Assembly (NCBI GenBank): GCA_015272395.1
Contig: JACYLQ010000007.1
Span: forward strand, 1-64,000
From: Calothrix sp. C42_A2020_038
Lineage (GTDB): Bacteria; Cyanobacteriota; Cyanobacteriia; Cyanobacteriales; Nostocaceae
Direction of reading: 5' to 3'
Length of the DNA: 64,000 nt
In this document: in pieces, positions 17,881-27,500 of the stretch
Layout of the letters: the number at the start of each line of letters is the position of its first letter
Position numbering within the stretch: the first letter of the stretch is position 1
Position numbers and translations under genes: made by a program
The notes under the pieces: generated by a model
What the model was told of the DNA's origin: nothing
The model's database searches: none
What the model saw: the letters and a program-made list of their open reading frames with translations, nothing else

Positions 17881-18265
17881 GAATATTGTTACCTTTATTT
17901 GTGCTGGCTACCGCAAAAATACGGTGTAATTGGCAAAGCACCGGAATTATATAGTCAGTGTTACGTTCATGTCTAGGTCAGATTTAATGTTTTTGCAATC
18001 AGAATACCTAATTTACTTTTGCTTGTGTTTTACTGAAAATAATGTAAAAAAGACTACAGAAATTTCTAAAGGTAATAAGTTTAAGTTTAAGAATCGATAC
18101 GATTAGTTCCCTCATACTTAAGAGCCAAAATCAAACGTATGTACACTTAAATCGTTTGGTAGAGGCTTTTTTACTTTGTATAGCTTCAAAAAATAATAAA
18201 TTCCCGACTTTTTTAATTCACAATCAAAAAGTCGGGAATCTAGATAACTCGGTAAAATTATTTAA
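17881..18265. other. intergenic region with no gene seen
   Basis: It contains the bidirectional hairpin at 18200-18239 and otherwise no supported feature. A short plus-strand frame overlapping it is antisense to the cupin gene and is rejected. Confidence 0.5.
18200..18239 (-). terminator. strong terminator of the cupin/cysteine-hydrolase pair
   Basis: ATTCCCGACTTTTT (18200-18213) pairs perfectly with AAAAAGTCGGGAAT (18226-18239), and on the minus strand it is followed by a T-rich tract. The stem ends in A/T runs on both sides, so it may act in both directions. Confidence 0.8.
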
Positions 18266-18709
18266 TTATGCTACTAATCTACTTAGTACAGACATATCTT
18301 CTGCATCTAATTCCACAGGGGTTCCACTACGGATAAGCTCGGAAAAGTCCTCGTTGGGCACCATGATTGTTAAGGTATATAAACGTGTTGAGCCTGTATT
18401 TTGAATCATATGAGTACCTGTAGGTGGTACTAATAAACTATCTCCAGTTTTGATGTGAACATTTTTACCGTCGCAAATTGCTACTCCTTCACCCTTAAGA
18501 ACGAAAAACATCTCTACGGCCCATTGATGACGGTTTGGTGGAGTTTTGCCACCAACATCAAAAATTTCCACACAACAGGTCAAAGATGTATTAGCGCTGG
18601 CAGTATCAAAAACTATTGCTAATCGATTTGTGTCATGAGGGCTAATGCGGTAAACTTGATAGTCTTTGGGAGATTTAACTACAGGAATCACACAACTCTT
18701 GACATGCAT
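18266..18709 (-). CDS. small cupin-domain protein
   Basis: The 147-residue single-domain cupin has the motif-1 pattern H(x)WA-E-M-FFVLKGEG at about 58-72 and a motif-2 P-x-G-T-H-M at about 95-101. A GGAG RBS precedes ATG 18709. It lies 38 bp downstream of the cysteine hydrolase on the same strand, so the pair is probably an operon with an amidohydrolase divergent from it. It could be an enzyme or a metal-binding accessory protein. Confidence 0.8.
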   Translation of the reverse strand: MHVKSCVIPVVKSPKDYQVYRISPHDTNRLAIVFDTASANTSLTCCVEIFDVGGKTPPNRHQWAVEMFFVLKGEGVAICDGKNVHIKTGDSLLVPPTGTHMIQNTGSTRLYTLTIMVPNEDFSELIRSGTPVELDAEDMSVLSRLVA

Positions 18710-18747
18710 TTTTATATCTCCTGTGTGATGATAAATTAAGATAATTA

Positions 18748-19524
18748 TTAATTAAGCGAATTGAGCGCTTTTTGGATTGCTTCGGAGTTGCTCACAAAAC
18801 CAAAACATTGTTTGACGTTATATATAGTTGCTTGCCAACAATACTCAGGTGAAGTCGTGGCAGTGCAGTCCTCTATTAATATGCAGTCATAACCTAAAAA
18901 ATTTGCGTCTTGAAGCGTTGCCATAACACATTGATCAGCATTTACACCTGTAAAAAATAGTGTCGTGCGTCCAAGGTTTTTGAGGATACTATCTAAAGGC
19001 GTATCCCAAAACCCACTCATTCTATACTTATCGATACAAATGTCTTGAGGCGCCACCTCAAGTTCATCGACTATTGCTGCTGCCCAACTACCTGCCATTA
19101 AAACATGGGCGCCGTTGGTTGGCAGGGGGTCACCTAAGCCAACAGCTTCACCGGTTGGATTGTATACATGCAGCACATTAGCGCTAATATTCATCAAATC
19201 CTGACGATTACCCCAATTAACCCAAAGAACTGGAATGTTAACTTGGCGTAATGCTGGTAATAAATTTTGTAATGGTTTAATCGGTTGTCGTGCTGGAGTC
19301 ACATCTACACCAATATGTGCTAACCAACCATCTGGGTGACAAAAGTCATTTTGCATATCGATAACGAGAATGGCTGTTTTTGCCAAATCAATACGCACTT
19401 GTTTGGTTGCAGTTGTTAAGATAACGGGTTGTGGAGTTAATGGGGGACGGGTAATATCAGCAACCGCGTGATTTACAGACCAAGCGTTTGGTGCGATTCC
19501 TAGTTTCCGAAGTGGTAAATTCAT
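18748..19524 (-). CDS. isochorismatase-family cysteine hydrolase
   Basis: The 258-residue protein has the catalytic triad of the family: Asp in LVIDMQNDFCHP, Lys in CIDKYRMSGFWDT and Cys in GVNADQCVMATLQDA. Such enzymes hydrolyse amide bonds (N-carbamoylsarcosine, biuret, nicotinamide, peroxyureidoacrylate). An N-terminal extension of about 45 residues precedes the core. The divergent neighbour is an ATZ/TRZ-type amidohydrolase, so I infer a joint role in breaking down an N-containing ring or ureido compound. Confidence 0.85.
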   Translation of the reverse strand: MNLPLRKLGIAPNAWSVNHAVADITRPPLTPQPVILTTATKQVRIDLAKTAILVIDMQNDFCHPDGWLAHIGVDVTPARQPIKPLQNLLPALRQVNIPVLWVNWGNRQDLMNISANVLHVYNPTGEAVGLGDPLPTNGAHVLMAGSWAAAIVDELEVAPQDICIDKYRMSGFWDTPLDSILKNLGRTTLFFTGVNADQCVMATLQDANFLGYDCILIEDCTATTSPEYCWQATIYNVKQCFGFVSNSEAIQKALNSLN

Positions 19525-19612
19525 AACAGTCTAAAGATTGGGACTAGGGGCTAATAACTTTTTAACTTGAAAATTTGTCGTTGAGTCTAATTACTTTATT
19601 AAGGTTAAAATT

Positions 19613-21010
19613 GTGGACTTTACTATTGAGAATGCTTTAATTGCCACACAAGATAACTACACTACTGCTAGTGTACAGGTTGTAAATGGTCGTATTGCTG
19701 CTATTTCTTCTCAACTTGATACTGCTGGTGTGTCAGTGAAAGCTGATAATAAGCTTTTACTTCCTGGTTTTGTAAATGCCCATACTCACTCTTCCGAAAT
19801 GTGGCAACGTGGAATCATGTCAATGTTTCCGCTTGAGTTATGGCTAGCTGAACTTTACGATTTTGCCCCACTTGATCTTGAAAAAGTTTACCTGAGCGCG
19901 TTGGGTACTGCTGTTGAAACCCTACTTTCTGGTGGTACTACTGTTGTAGACCATCTAGTTTTAATCCCTGGTAAAGAACTTGAAACTATCGCTACAGCAG
20001 TCCGCGCGTATCAAGAAATTGGAATTCGCGCTTTCGTTGCTCCTCTTATTCAAGACGAATCACTTGCTGCTGGTATACCATGTGGGGATACAAAGCAAAC
20101 CCATGAACCTTATTTTCGCTCTACTCAAGCAACACTCAATATTATCGAAGCAGCTATTAAACAGTTTCATCGTCCAGGTGAAGGTATTAGTATTGTTGTG
20201 GCGCCTACGGGTATTCAGTTATGTACTGATGCTTTATTTAGAGGATGTGTAGAACTAAGCGATAAGTACAACCTTTGCCGTCACTCTCATTTACTCGAAA
20301 CTAAAGCACAAGAAAAACTTGCTCAGGAAAAATATGCTTGTACTGCTGTTGAACATCTTAATCGAATTGGCTACTTAGATTACCGCACTTCGCTAGCACA
20401 CTGTGTTCATCTCACCGATAGTGATATTGAGATCCTTGCTAAAACTAAATCTACTGTTGTCCACAACCCACTTAGTAACCTGCGTTTAGGTAGTGGTATT
20501 GCTCCAGTCTTAAAGTATCGTCAAGCTGGTGTAAACGTGTCTTTTGGTTGTGATGGTGCATCGAGTAACGACTCCCAAGACTTACTTGAAGCAATTAAAA
20601 TTGGTTCAATCTTGCATAATCTTACTGATAAAGATTATCAATATTGGATATCACCGCGTCAATCAGTGCAAATGGCTGCTTTGGGTGGCGCCATTGGATT
20701 AAATATGGAAAATGAGAATGGTTCACTTGAGGTTGGTAAAAAAGCTGATTTAGTACTTTATGATTTGACAAGCTTATCACTACTACCACGTACAGACCCA
20801 ATCGGATTATTGGTACTTGGGCGCCCAGTCAATGTTGTAGATAGTGTCTGGGTGAACGGAAAACAAGTAGTTGCTGAAGGCGAAGTTACCACAATAGATG
20901 TCAAGAATTTACGGCAGGAATTGTTTAAACATAGCGAATGGCAAACAAAACGTAAATCCAAAACAGTGGCTGAGTTGGAAACACATTATCGGTTGGTGAT
21001 GGGCTTATAA
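19613..21010 (+). CDS. ATZ/TRZ-family metal-dependent amidohydrolase
   Basis: The 465-residue protein starts at GTG 19613. It has the metal-binding H57-x-H59 (NAHTHSSE), later His ligands in RHSHLLET and AHCVHL, and a catalytic Asp in GCDGASSNDS. This is the atrazine chlorohydrolase/cytosine-guanine deaminase type of subgroup, so the likely reaction is hydrolytic deamination or dechlorination of a heterocycle; the substrate is unknown. It diverges from the cysteine hydrolase with an 88-bp gap that must hold both promoters. Confidence 0.88.
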   Translation: MDFTIENALIATQDNYTTASVQVVNGRIAAISSQLDTAGVSVKADNKLLLPGFVNAHTHSSEMWQRGIMSMFPLELWLAELYDFAPLDLEKVYLSALGTAVETLLSGGTTVVDHLVLIPGKELETIATAVRAYQEIGIRAFVAPLIQDESLAAGIPCGDTKQTHEPYFRSTQATLNIIEAAIKQFHRPGEGISIVVAPTGIQLCTDALFRGCVELSDKYNLCRHSHLLETKAQEKLAQEKYACTAVEHLNRIGYLDYRTSLAHCVHLTDSDIEILAKTKSTVVHNPLSNLRLGSGIAPVLKYRQAGVNVSFGCDGASSNDSQDLLEAIKIGSILHNLTDKDYQYWISPRQSVQMAALGGAIGLNMENENGSLEVGKKADLVLYDLTSLSLLPRTDPIGLLVLGRPVNVVDSVWVNGKQVVAEGEVTTIDVKNLRQELFKHSEWQTKRKSKTVAELETHYRLVMGL

Positions 21011-21128
21011 CTAAATTTTAACTTTTGAACAACGTCTAAATAGACTTGGTAATATTGGGAACTATATAAACAGCAGAATTAACGCGACTGTGTTGACTGC
21101 GATACTTTATAATTCGCCACAGTAAAGC

Positions 21129-21700
21129 ATGAATCTAACTACAATCAAATCAATTTGTTTTATCTTTGTTCTAGGATATTGTAGTGCGGTATCTGACTGT
21201 TTAGCTCAGATAGTTCCCGATAATACTGTTGGCACAGAAGTGCAATATGACACTAACACCAAGAGAAAAACTCACACCACAAAGTGATATTACAGCAAGT
21301 TCGCAATTTGGCGTTAACGGAGTAGTAAATTTGAATGTTCCTGAAGTTGATATTAATCAGGGAATCGATAATTTTACACTTAATTTTGTTGATACAAATA
21401 CTCAATTAACAAGCGCTTGTACTGCCATTAGTGAAAATAGATTTTCGATTTCTGGACGAGGTGGTTTTCCGGCATCGCCTATACAACCCCGTCAGCGGCG
21501 AAACTATTTGGCAAGATTTCCGCAATGCTGATAATTTGCGTCCTAGAAAAAAAATCCATACTTCAAAAGTAAACAATGATTTACATTCAGTTGAAGCTCA
21601 AGGATGGGTAGTGGATAATAAAGGTGAAGTTAGTCTCATTACAAATTCTACTTCTGCGACTCCTCAACAAAATTCGTTCTCTGCACCAAGTTGTGGATAA
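21129..21700 (+). pseudogene. decayed hemagglutinin-type (two-partner secretion) protein
   Basis: ATG 21129 opens a signal peptide ending in CLAQIVPDNTVGTE, the hallmark start of cyanobacterial filamentous-hemagglutinin-like exoproteins. About 40 residues later the frame stops. In the next frame the typical C-terminal part follows (LTPQSDITASSQFGVNG, then NVPEVDINQG), and after a second frameshift near 21480 the last part (EAQGWVVDNKGEVSLIT) is in a third frame. The large haemagglutination domain is missing. It is therefore a gene reduced to its two ends by an internal deletion plus frameshifts. Confidence 0.8.
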
Positions 21701-21723
21701 AATACTCATTCAAGTCAAATTAT

Positions 21724-22509
21724 ATGCAACAATCTTCTAATACGTCTCAAGGTTTTATCTTACCACTTGCGACCCTTGTCGCAATTATTGCTGCTTTTGC
21801 TGTCAATGTTTGGTCAAATTTGTTTCCTCTCGGTGGACTTAGTATTGGCGAAATTTCTAATACTTTCTTCAAAGATGTTTTAATTATTCCTGCAAATTAT
21901 GCTTTTGCTATTTGGGGATTAATTTATCTAGGTTTATTTACATTTGGAATTTATCAAATTCTACCTTCTCAGCGAAATAACCCATATTTACGCAAAGCTG
22001 GATTGTTGATTATTATTGCGAGTATTGCTCAAATTGCTTGGGTATATTTATTTTTATCACGAATGTTTGTGCTATCGGTAGTCGCAATGCTAGTTATTTT
22101 AGTATCGTTAATTGGCGCCGTTGTACAGTTGAGAAGTTCAACGAATACAACAACTCGTGGTTATAAATGGTATGCATGTATTCCAATTAGTATTTATCTT
22201 GGTTGGATTAGTGTAGCTACGATTGTTAATGTTGCTTCTGCACTTGTGGTTTCCAATTGGAATGGTTGGGGTATTTCTCCGACGACTTGGACAATTATTA
22301 TGGTACTAGTAGCAACAATTCTTGCATCTTTTATGACTACCAGATACCAAGATATACCTTATAGCGGAGTGACAATTTGGGCATTGATTGCAATTGCAAT
22401 TAGACAATCGAATAATATTGCGTTATTAACTGTGGCAATATCATGTGCTATTGCTTGTTTGATTGTAATTATTATGCAGGTACGTAGTTTAAATACTTAT
22501 CGGGTATAA
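21724..22509 (+). CDS. TspO/MBR-like tryptophan-rich membrane protein
   Basis: The 261-residue protein has about seven to eight hydrophobic segments with conserved Trp and Asn/Pro positions (ANYAFAIWGLIYLGL, YLGWISVATIVN), as in tryptophan-rich sensory proteins. It is longer than a five-helix TspO, so it belongs to the extended TspO-related group; ligand and role are unknown. I choose ATG 21724 instead of TTG 21691, which overlaps the pseudogene end. Its 3' end overlaps the convergent mscS gene by about 20 bp. Confidence 0.75.
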   Translation: MQQSSNTSQGFILPLATLVAIIAAFAVNVWSNLFPLGGLSIGEISNTFFKDVLIIPANYAFAIWGLIYLGLFTFGIYQILPSQRNNPYLRKAGLLIIIASIAQIAWVYLFLSRMFVLSVVAMLVILVSLIGAVVQLRSSTNTTTRGYKWYACIPISIYLGWISVATIVNVASALVVSNWNGWGISPTTWTIIMVLVATILASFMTTRYQDIPYSGVTIWALIAIAIRQSNNIALLTVAISCAIACLIVIIMQVRSLNTYRV

Positions 22510-23544
22510 TTTCTCAACACCTGTCTTAATGTAAATGTCTCTAGCTGAATTGGGAATCTCTATTTTTTCTTCTTGATATCTTTGATGCAGTTTCTTGATA
22601 AATATATGTTTTGCTAGGCGCTTATCTAAGAATTCGTTAAGTCGCATAAACACAGTCAAACTAATACTAGATTCTCCAAATGTGTGATAGCGAATAAATG
22701 GTTCATTTATCGCTAATTCAGGGGCTATTTCTAGCATAACTTCAGTTGCAACCGAAGTAGTTACTTTTTCAACATGCTCTAAGTTACTTGTGTAGCTGAC
22801 ATTAACTTCAATCGTTAAGATAACTTCTTTGATTGGTAAATGATAGTTAGTAAAAATTACTGATGATAGTTTAGAGTTAGGAACAACTATGATGTTATTT
22901 GAAATATCTTTGATAGTTGTATTTCGCCAAGTAACGTCTGTGATGTACCCTTCTTGACCAGTTTCAAGTTGAACATAATCTCCTGTTCTAAACTGCTGAG
23001 AAATAATTAAGTACAATCCTGCGAATAAATTCGATAAAGTATCTTGGACAGCTAAAGCTAACGCTAAACCTCCAACTCCTAACGTAGTTAAGACTGGTGT
23101 AATTTCAACACCAACTGTTTGCAGTATAATTAGTAAGCCTATAATATATACAGTAAACTTGGTAAGATTTGATATCAAAGAAGCTGACACAGCCTGTGTC
23201 TTTTGACCGAAAAAAGTGACAAAACTTGCACTGAGTCGAGCGATAAATATAGTGATTGATAATAAAGTTAGAATAGTTAAAATCGTTTCTATAATACGTG
23301 AAGTATGATGTAATAATGAGAATGAAGAGATATAAGCAGCAAAGCATCCGGCGAGTAAAAACCAAGTAAAAGCGAGATTATTTAATGCATAAAGTAATAT
23401 TGTCTTGATATTTAATGGCTTTTGTTCTAGATCAGTTTCTACTTTTAATAAATTAATTTGATTATCAATAAATTTTTCAGTAGCGAAACCAATTAGTAAT
23501 CCGATTAAAATAAAACTGCTTGGAACAGCTAATTCTGTCATCAT
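22489..23544 (-). CDS. MscS-family mechanosensitive channel (copy 1)
   Basis: The 351-residue protein has four N-terminal membrane helices, the pore-helix signature TTLGVGGLALALAVQDTL near residue 155, then an Sm-like beta domain and a C-terminal alpha/beta domain. It would release solutes on hypo-osmotic shock. It is a close paralogue of the next gene upstream on the same strand. The pore helix carries LALALAVQ here versus LAVGLALK in the paralogue, so conductance could differ. Confidence 0.92.
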   Translation of the reverse strand: MMTELAVPSSFILIGLLIGFATEKFIDNQINLLKVETDLEQKPLNIKTILLYALNNLAFTWFLLAGCFAAYISSFSLLHHTSRIIETILTILTLLSITIFIARLSASFVTFFGQKTQAVSASLISNLTKFTVYIIGLLIILQTVGVEITPVLTTLGVGGLALALAVQDTLSNLFAGLYLIISQQFRTGDYVQLETGQEGYITDVTWRNTTIKDISNNIIVVPNSKLSSVIFTNYHLPIKEVILTIEVNVSYTSNLEHVEKVTTSVATEVMLEIAPELAINEPFIRYHTFGESSISLTVFMRLNEFLDKRLAKHIFIKKLHQRYQEEKIEIPNSARDIYIKTGVEKLYPISI

Positions 23545-23569
23545 TGCTATATACTCCTTTTTGATTAAA

Positions 23570-23612
23570 GATTTAGATACCTGACAACTTTTACAAGCAT
23601 CGGGTATCTTGG
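23570..23612 (-). terminator. possible weak hairpin between the two mscS genes
   Basis: AGATACC near 23573 pairs with GGGTATCT near 23605 across a loop of about 25 nt, with only a mixed T-rich tail on the minus strand. It could attenuate read-through between the paralogues. Confidence 0.3.
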
Positions 23613-23703
23613 CTTTTATTTAACTTTAACACTTATAAAGAGCTAATGATTGTTACAACAGTGCCTTGACTTTTAAATATGTTGTTGCAAATATTTTTCT
23701 ACT

Positions 23704-24735
23704 TTAAAAAGTCTCAGCTTTTTTTTGCTGTATTTGATATATCGGGAAAGGAATGGTGATACCTTCTTGTTGATACCTTTTGTGTAGTTTTTTAATAAAC
23801 ATGTGTCGGGCAATACGTTGGTCAAAAAATTCGTTGACTCGAATATAAACAGTGAAGTCTATACTTGAGTCACCAAATCTTTGATACCGAATAAATGGTT
23901 CATTTTCAATTAACTCTGGCGCCACTTGTTGCATAACTTCTTTCGCAACCTCGACAGTAACATGTTCGACATAATCCAAATCACTATCGTAATCAACACC
24001 AACATTTACCGTTAGACTAATTTCTTTAGCAGGAAGATGACAGTTAGTAAAAATAGCTGTTGCTAATTTCGAGTTAGGCACAATTATGATATTATTTGTC
24101 AATTCTTGAATTGTTGTGTTTCGCCATGTTATATCTGTGACATAACCTTCATGCCCACCATCCAACTTGAGATAGTCACCAGTTCTAATTTGTTTAGAAA
24201 AAATCAAATAAAACCCTGAAAAGAAATTTTCTAATGTATCTTTTAATGCTAAACCTACTGCTAAACCACCTATACCTAAAGTAGTAATAATAGGAGTTAT
24301 CTGTACACCTACTGTTTGTAGTAAAATTAACGTGCCTAAAACTAAAACAGCAGTTTTTGCAATATTTGCAAACAAGGATGCTGATACAAGTTGTGACCTA
24401 CGGATATATAAAGTAACGAATCCTGCACTTAGGCGTGCAAAAACGACTGTCACCGAATATAGAAAAACAATAGTCAGAATTCTTTGCAGAAGACTATTAA
24501 TATCAGGTGTAAACTGAGAATAAGTTAAGATTGCTCCATAAAATCCAGCTAGCAGAAACCAAAGAAATGTCATACGGTGTAACGATTGAATTATAATATC
24601 GCTACCCGGTATCTGACGTTTTGTGACAAAAATTTTTAGTCGCTTATAAATGACCTTTTCACCGATTATTCCTAATATTGAACCGAAGAACACAAATAAT
24701 ACTGGTATTATCAATTGCGCTTGCAACATAAGCAA
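23704..24735 (-). CDS. MscS-family mechanosensitive channel (copy 2)
   Basis: The 343-residue protein shares the architecture of its neighbour: four membrane helices, the GIGGLAVGLALKDTLENFFSG pore helix, and cytosolic domains with VTDITWRNTTIQ and NEPFIRYQRFGDSS. The pair arose by tandem duplication and has diverged most in the first 100 residues. The 159-bp gap with a weak hairpin leaves open whether they are co-transcribed. Confidence 0.92.
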   Translation of the reverse strand: MLMLQAQLIIPVLFVFFGSILGIIGEKVIYKRLKIFVTKRQIPGSDIIIQSLHRMTFLWFLLAGFYGAILTYSQFTPDINSLLQRILTIVFLYSVTVVFARLSAGFVTLYIRRSQLVSASLFANIAKTAVLVLGTLILLQTVGVQITPIITTLGIGGLAVGLALKDTLENFFSGFYLIFSKQIRTGDYLKLDGGHEGYVTDITWRNTTIQELTNNIIIVPNSKLATAIFTNCHLPAKEISLTVNVGVDYDSDLDYVEHVTVEVAKEVMQQVAPELIENEPFIRYQRFGDSSIDFTVYIRVNEFFDQRIARHMFIKKLHKRYQQEGITIPFPIYQIQQKKAETF

Positions 24736-24963
24736 TCTTAATTTTTGTTTTCAGCATTAGAATGTAGCGATACATCACACCCTTGACATATCACCCTTTA
24801 GGCTCTAGCCATTTTCTACAATACCAGTAAGTAATCAAAATTATCAGTAGTATGTGGCAGTTTTGATCAGCAAATAAAGAAAAATTTCTAAATTAGTACT
24901 TGAAATATTGGTAAAATATATAACATTTGAAAATGCATACAGGCGCCTGAAACCACAGTAAAA

Positions 24964-25881
24964 ATGGATTTGCCAATCGTCTACCATTCTGATTATGTTG
25001 CTCCATTACCAGATGGCCATCGTTTCCCGATGGAGAAATTTCGGCGACTCTACGAATTATTATTGGAAGATGGTGTAGCGCACCATAAGCAATTTCACAC
25101 ACCAAAACTTCCATCGCAGGAGTTAATTGAGTTAGTTCATACAAACTCATACGTCACAGCTTATTGCCAGGGAACCCTTGACCTTCAAGCACAACGACGA
25201 ATTGGTTTACCTTGGAGTCCAGAATTAGTGAATCGTACCTGTGTTGCCATTGGTGGTACGATATTGACAGCTTCTTTAGCTTTACAGTTTGGATTAGCTT
25301 GTAATACAGCAGGCGGAACCCATCATGCTTTTCCCAGCTACGGTTCAGGTTTTTGCATTTTCAACGATTTAGCTATTGCATCGCGCGTTTTGCAAAAACT
25401 CAATTTGGTGCAAAAAGTCTTAATTGTTGATTTAGATGTACATCAAGGGGATGGAACTGCATTTATATTTCAAGATGATGACAGCGTTTTCACCTTTTCA
25501 ATGCACTGTGATGTCAATTTTCCCGGTACCAAGCAAAAAAGTGATTTAGATGTTCCTTTACCTGTAGGTATGGAAGATGATGAGTATTTACGAACTTTAG
25601 CAACTTATTTACCAGATTTATTATCAGAGGTCAAACCAGATATTGTTTTTTATGATGCGGGTGTTGACCCTCATATTGGTGACAAACTGGGTAAACTAGC
25701 TTTAACCGACACAGGAATATTTCGACGCGATATGCAAGTTTTGACCACCTGTGTTGCAGCTGGTTATCCAGTTGCCTGTGTTATTGGTGGTGGTTATGCT
25801 GACGACCTCAACACTCTAGTTTACCGTCATTCGTTAGTCCACCGCGCAGCGAATGAAGTATTTATAAGTAAAAGGTGTTAG
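24964..25881 (+). CDS. histone-deacetylase-family protein (AcuC/class II type)
   Basis: The 305-residue protein has the zinc deacetylase motifs: GGTHHAF with tandem His, DLDVHQGDG supplying Asp and His zinc ligands, and a third Asp/Gly site in YDAGVDPHIGDKLG. In bacteria the family deacetylates small acetylated amines or protein lysines. It is complete and starts at ATG 24964. The following gene (gshA) is 116 bp away on the same strand. Confidence 0.9.
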   Translation: MDLPIVYHSDYVAPLPDGHRFPMEKFRRLYELLLEDGVAHHKQFHTPKLPSQELIELVHTNSYVTAYCQGTLDLQAQRRIGLPWSPELVNRTCVAIGGTILTASLALQFGLACNTAGGTHHAFPSYGSGFCIFNDLAIASRVLQKLNLVQKVLIVDLDVHQGDGTAFIFQDDDSVFTFSMHCDVNFPGTKQKSDLDVPLPVGMEDDEYLRTLATYLPDLLSEVKPDIVFYDAGVDPHIGDKLGKLALTDTGIFRRDMQVLTTCVAAGYPVACVIGGGYADDLNTLVYRHSLVHRAANEVFISKRC

Positions 25882-25997
25882 GTTTGTCGTTGTCTTTATA
25901 TCTCAGTCGTCTTAACGATTTCAACCCAAATGAATAGGCACACTTAGCGTTATGTTCGATACAATTTAATAGTAGGGAGAGACGAGGAGATATTTGA

Positions 25998-27137
25998 GTG
26001 GCGTTATTGAAGGGTTTTGAAGTTGAGATGTATACAGGTACGCCAAGTGGTGATATCATCGGTCTCTCCGACAAGATAGTCGCGTCTTTAGATGGATTTG
26101 TTCGTGAGCCAGATAGCCGTAACGTCGAATATGTAACTGCACCTTCGTCTAGTTATGAACAGCTTCTGTGTAGTTTATTGCGACCAAGACGCAAATTGCG
26201 TTCATATTTAGAGCAGTTGGGTAATTATACTTTAATTCCAGGAAGTACTTTGTCCTTGGGAGGAAGTAATCAGTTTTTCCGTTCCGACCCAAGTAATCCA
26301 TATCATGACTATATTGAGAGAACCTACGGTACTAAGGTCGTTACTGCCAGTATTCACATTAATGTAGGTATTAGCGACCCAGAAATTTTGATGCGTGCGT
26401 GTCGATTAGTTCGAGTTGAAGCACCTTTATATTTAGCACTCAGCGCTGCATCTCCATTTATTGACGGTAATGCAACAGGTTATCACTCGACTCGTTGGGG
26501 AGTTTTTCCACAAACACCCGCGCGTGTACCTTTATTTAGCAGCTATACTCATCATGTTCAGTGGGTTGAGGAACAACTAGCAACAGGTACGATGCAGAAT
26601 GTTCGACACCTGTGGGTATCTGTACGTCCAAACGGAGACAGGCGCCCTTATGACTTAAATCGTTTGGAATTAAGAATCTGCGATTTGGTAACAGACCCCG
26701 TGGCTTTACTCTCGATTACAGCGTTGCTGGAAGCGCGTTTGTTGCAGTTAATTGAAAATCCCTCTATAGACCCGTTGATTAGCAGTAAGTTTACTCCTGA
26801 TGAACTAGTTGATCTTAGTTCAGCTAACGAAACAGCAGCAGCAACATTCAGTCTTGATGCGAAACTTAAACATTGGCAGGATGGCAGAATCATAACAGCC
26901 CGCGAGTGGATTGCTGAATTGTATGATGGTGCTTGGTTAACTGCCAAACAAAATGGTTTTAGTTGCTTTCTTTCGCCGTTGCAAAAAATTCTCCGCGAAG
27001 GTAACGAAGCACAGCAATGGTTACAGCTTTATGCTGTTGGTTTTAGCGCTCGCAGTGTTTTGACGCAAGCAATTGCTAATGTACGCGACCGTGAAATCGA
27101 GTTAGAAGACAAAATCTGTTCGTCTGTCGGCGCCTAG
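25998..27137 (+). CDS. gshA: glutamate--cysteine ligase, cyanobacterial type
   Basis: The 379-residue protein matches the cyanobacterial glutamate-cysteine ligase family, which makes gamma-glutamylcysteine for glutathione. Supporting segments are MYTGTPSGDIIG near the start, ASIHINVGISDPE (about 115) and RHLWVSVRPNGDRRPYDLNRLELR (about 200-223). I keep the GTG start (25998) because GAGGAG at 25983-25988 lies at good distance. No gshB is nearby. Confidence 0.9.
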   Translation: MALLKGFEVEMYTGTPSGDIIGLSDKIVASLDGFVREPDSRNVEYVTAPSSSYEQLLCSLLRPRRKLRSYLEQLGNYTLIPGSTLSLGGSNQFFRSDPSNPYHDYIERTYGTKVVTASIHINVGISDPEILMRACRLVRVEAPLYLALSAASPFIDGNATGYHSTRWGVFPQTPARVPLFSSYTHHVQWVEEQLATGTMQNVRHLWVSVRPNGDRRPYDLNRLELRICDLVTDPVALLSITALLEARLLQLIENPSIDPLISSKFTPDELVDLSSANETAAATFSLDAKLKHWQDGRIITAREWIAELYDGAWLTAKQNGFSCFLSPLQKILREGNEAQQWLQLYAVGFSARSVLTQAIANVRDREIELEDKICSSVGA

Positions 27138-27500
27138 TACGGTGCGTGATGCCACCAGAAAATCAGTCCCATTTTGAGGAAATTGTCGCGTCACGCACCT
27201 TCAGAGTACTTTCACTAGAAAATCAGCTTGATTTCAAGAAAAATCCTACTGGTCGCACATTATTTTAATAATTGTTTAAGCTATATACCCGATAAGAAAT
27301 CCATATTTACTGCTATAACTTTAGATAGGTTTTTAAATAATCAAGCTTTTTGAAAACATTTTGCTGTCTGTTTTAAATTTCTAATCAATCGTGGTAGATT
27401 AGCAGGTATTAATAAAAGCTATCATTGACTTCTATCTTCAGATAGATTGGCAAGAAATGCTACATTGTGTATGTGAAGACATATAAGTATATTTGTTTCG
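27138..27500. other. intergenic region with long-loop inverted repeat
   Basis: GGTGCGTGA (27141-27149) and TCACGCACC (27191-27199) form a 9-bp stem with a 41-nt loop directly after gshA. Part of it (GGTGCGTGATGC) recurs near 15966. Two related sequences (GAAAATCAG-TTTTGAGGAAATT and GAAAATCAGCTTGATTTCAAG) follow each other at 27158 and 27221. No gene was seen. Confidence 0.5.
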
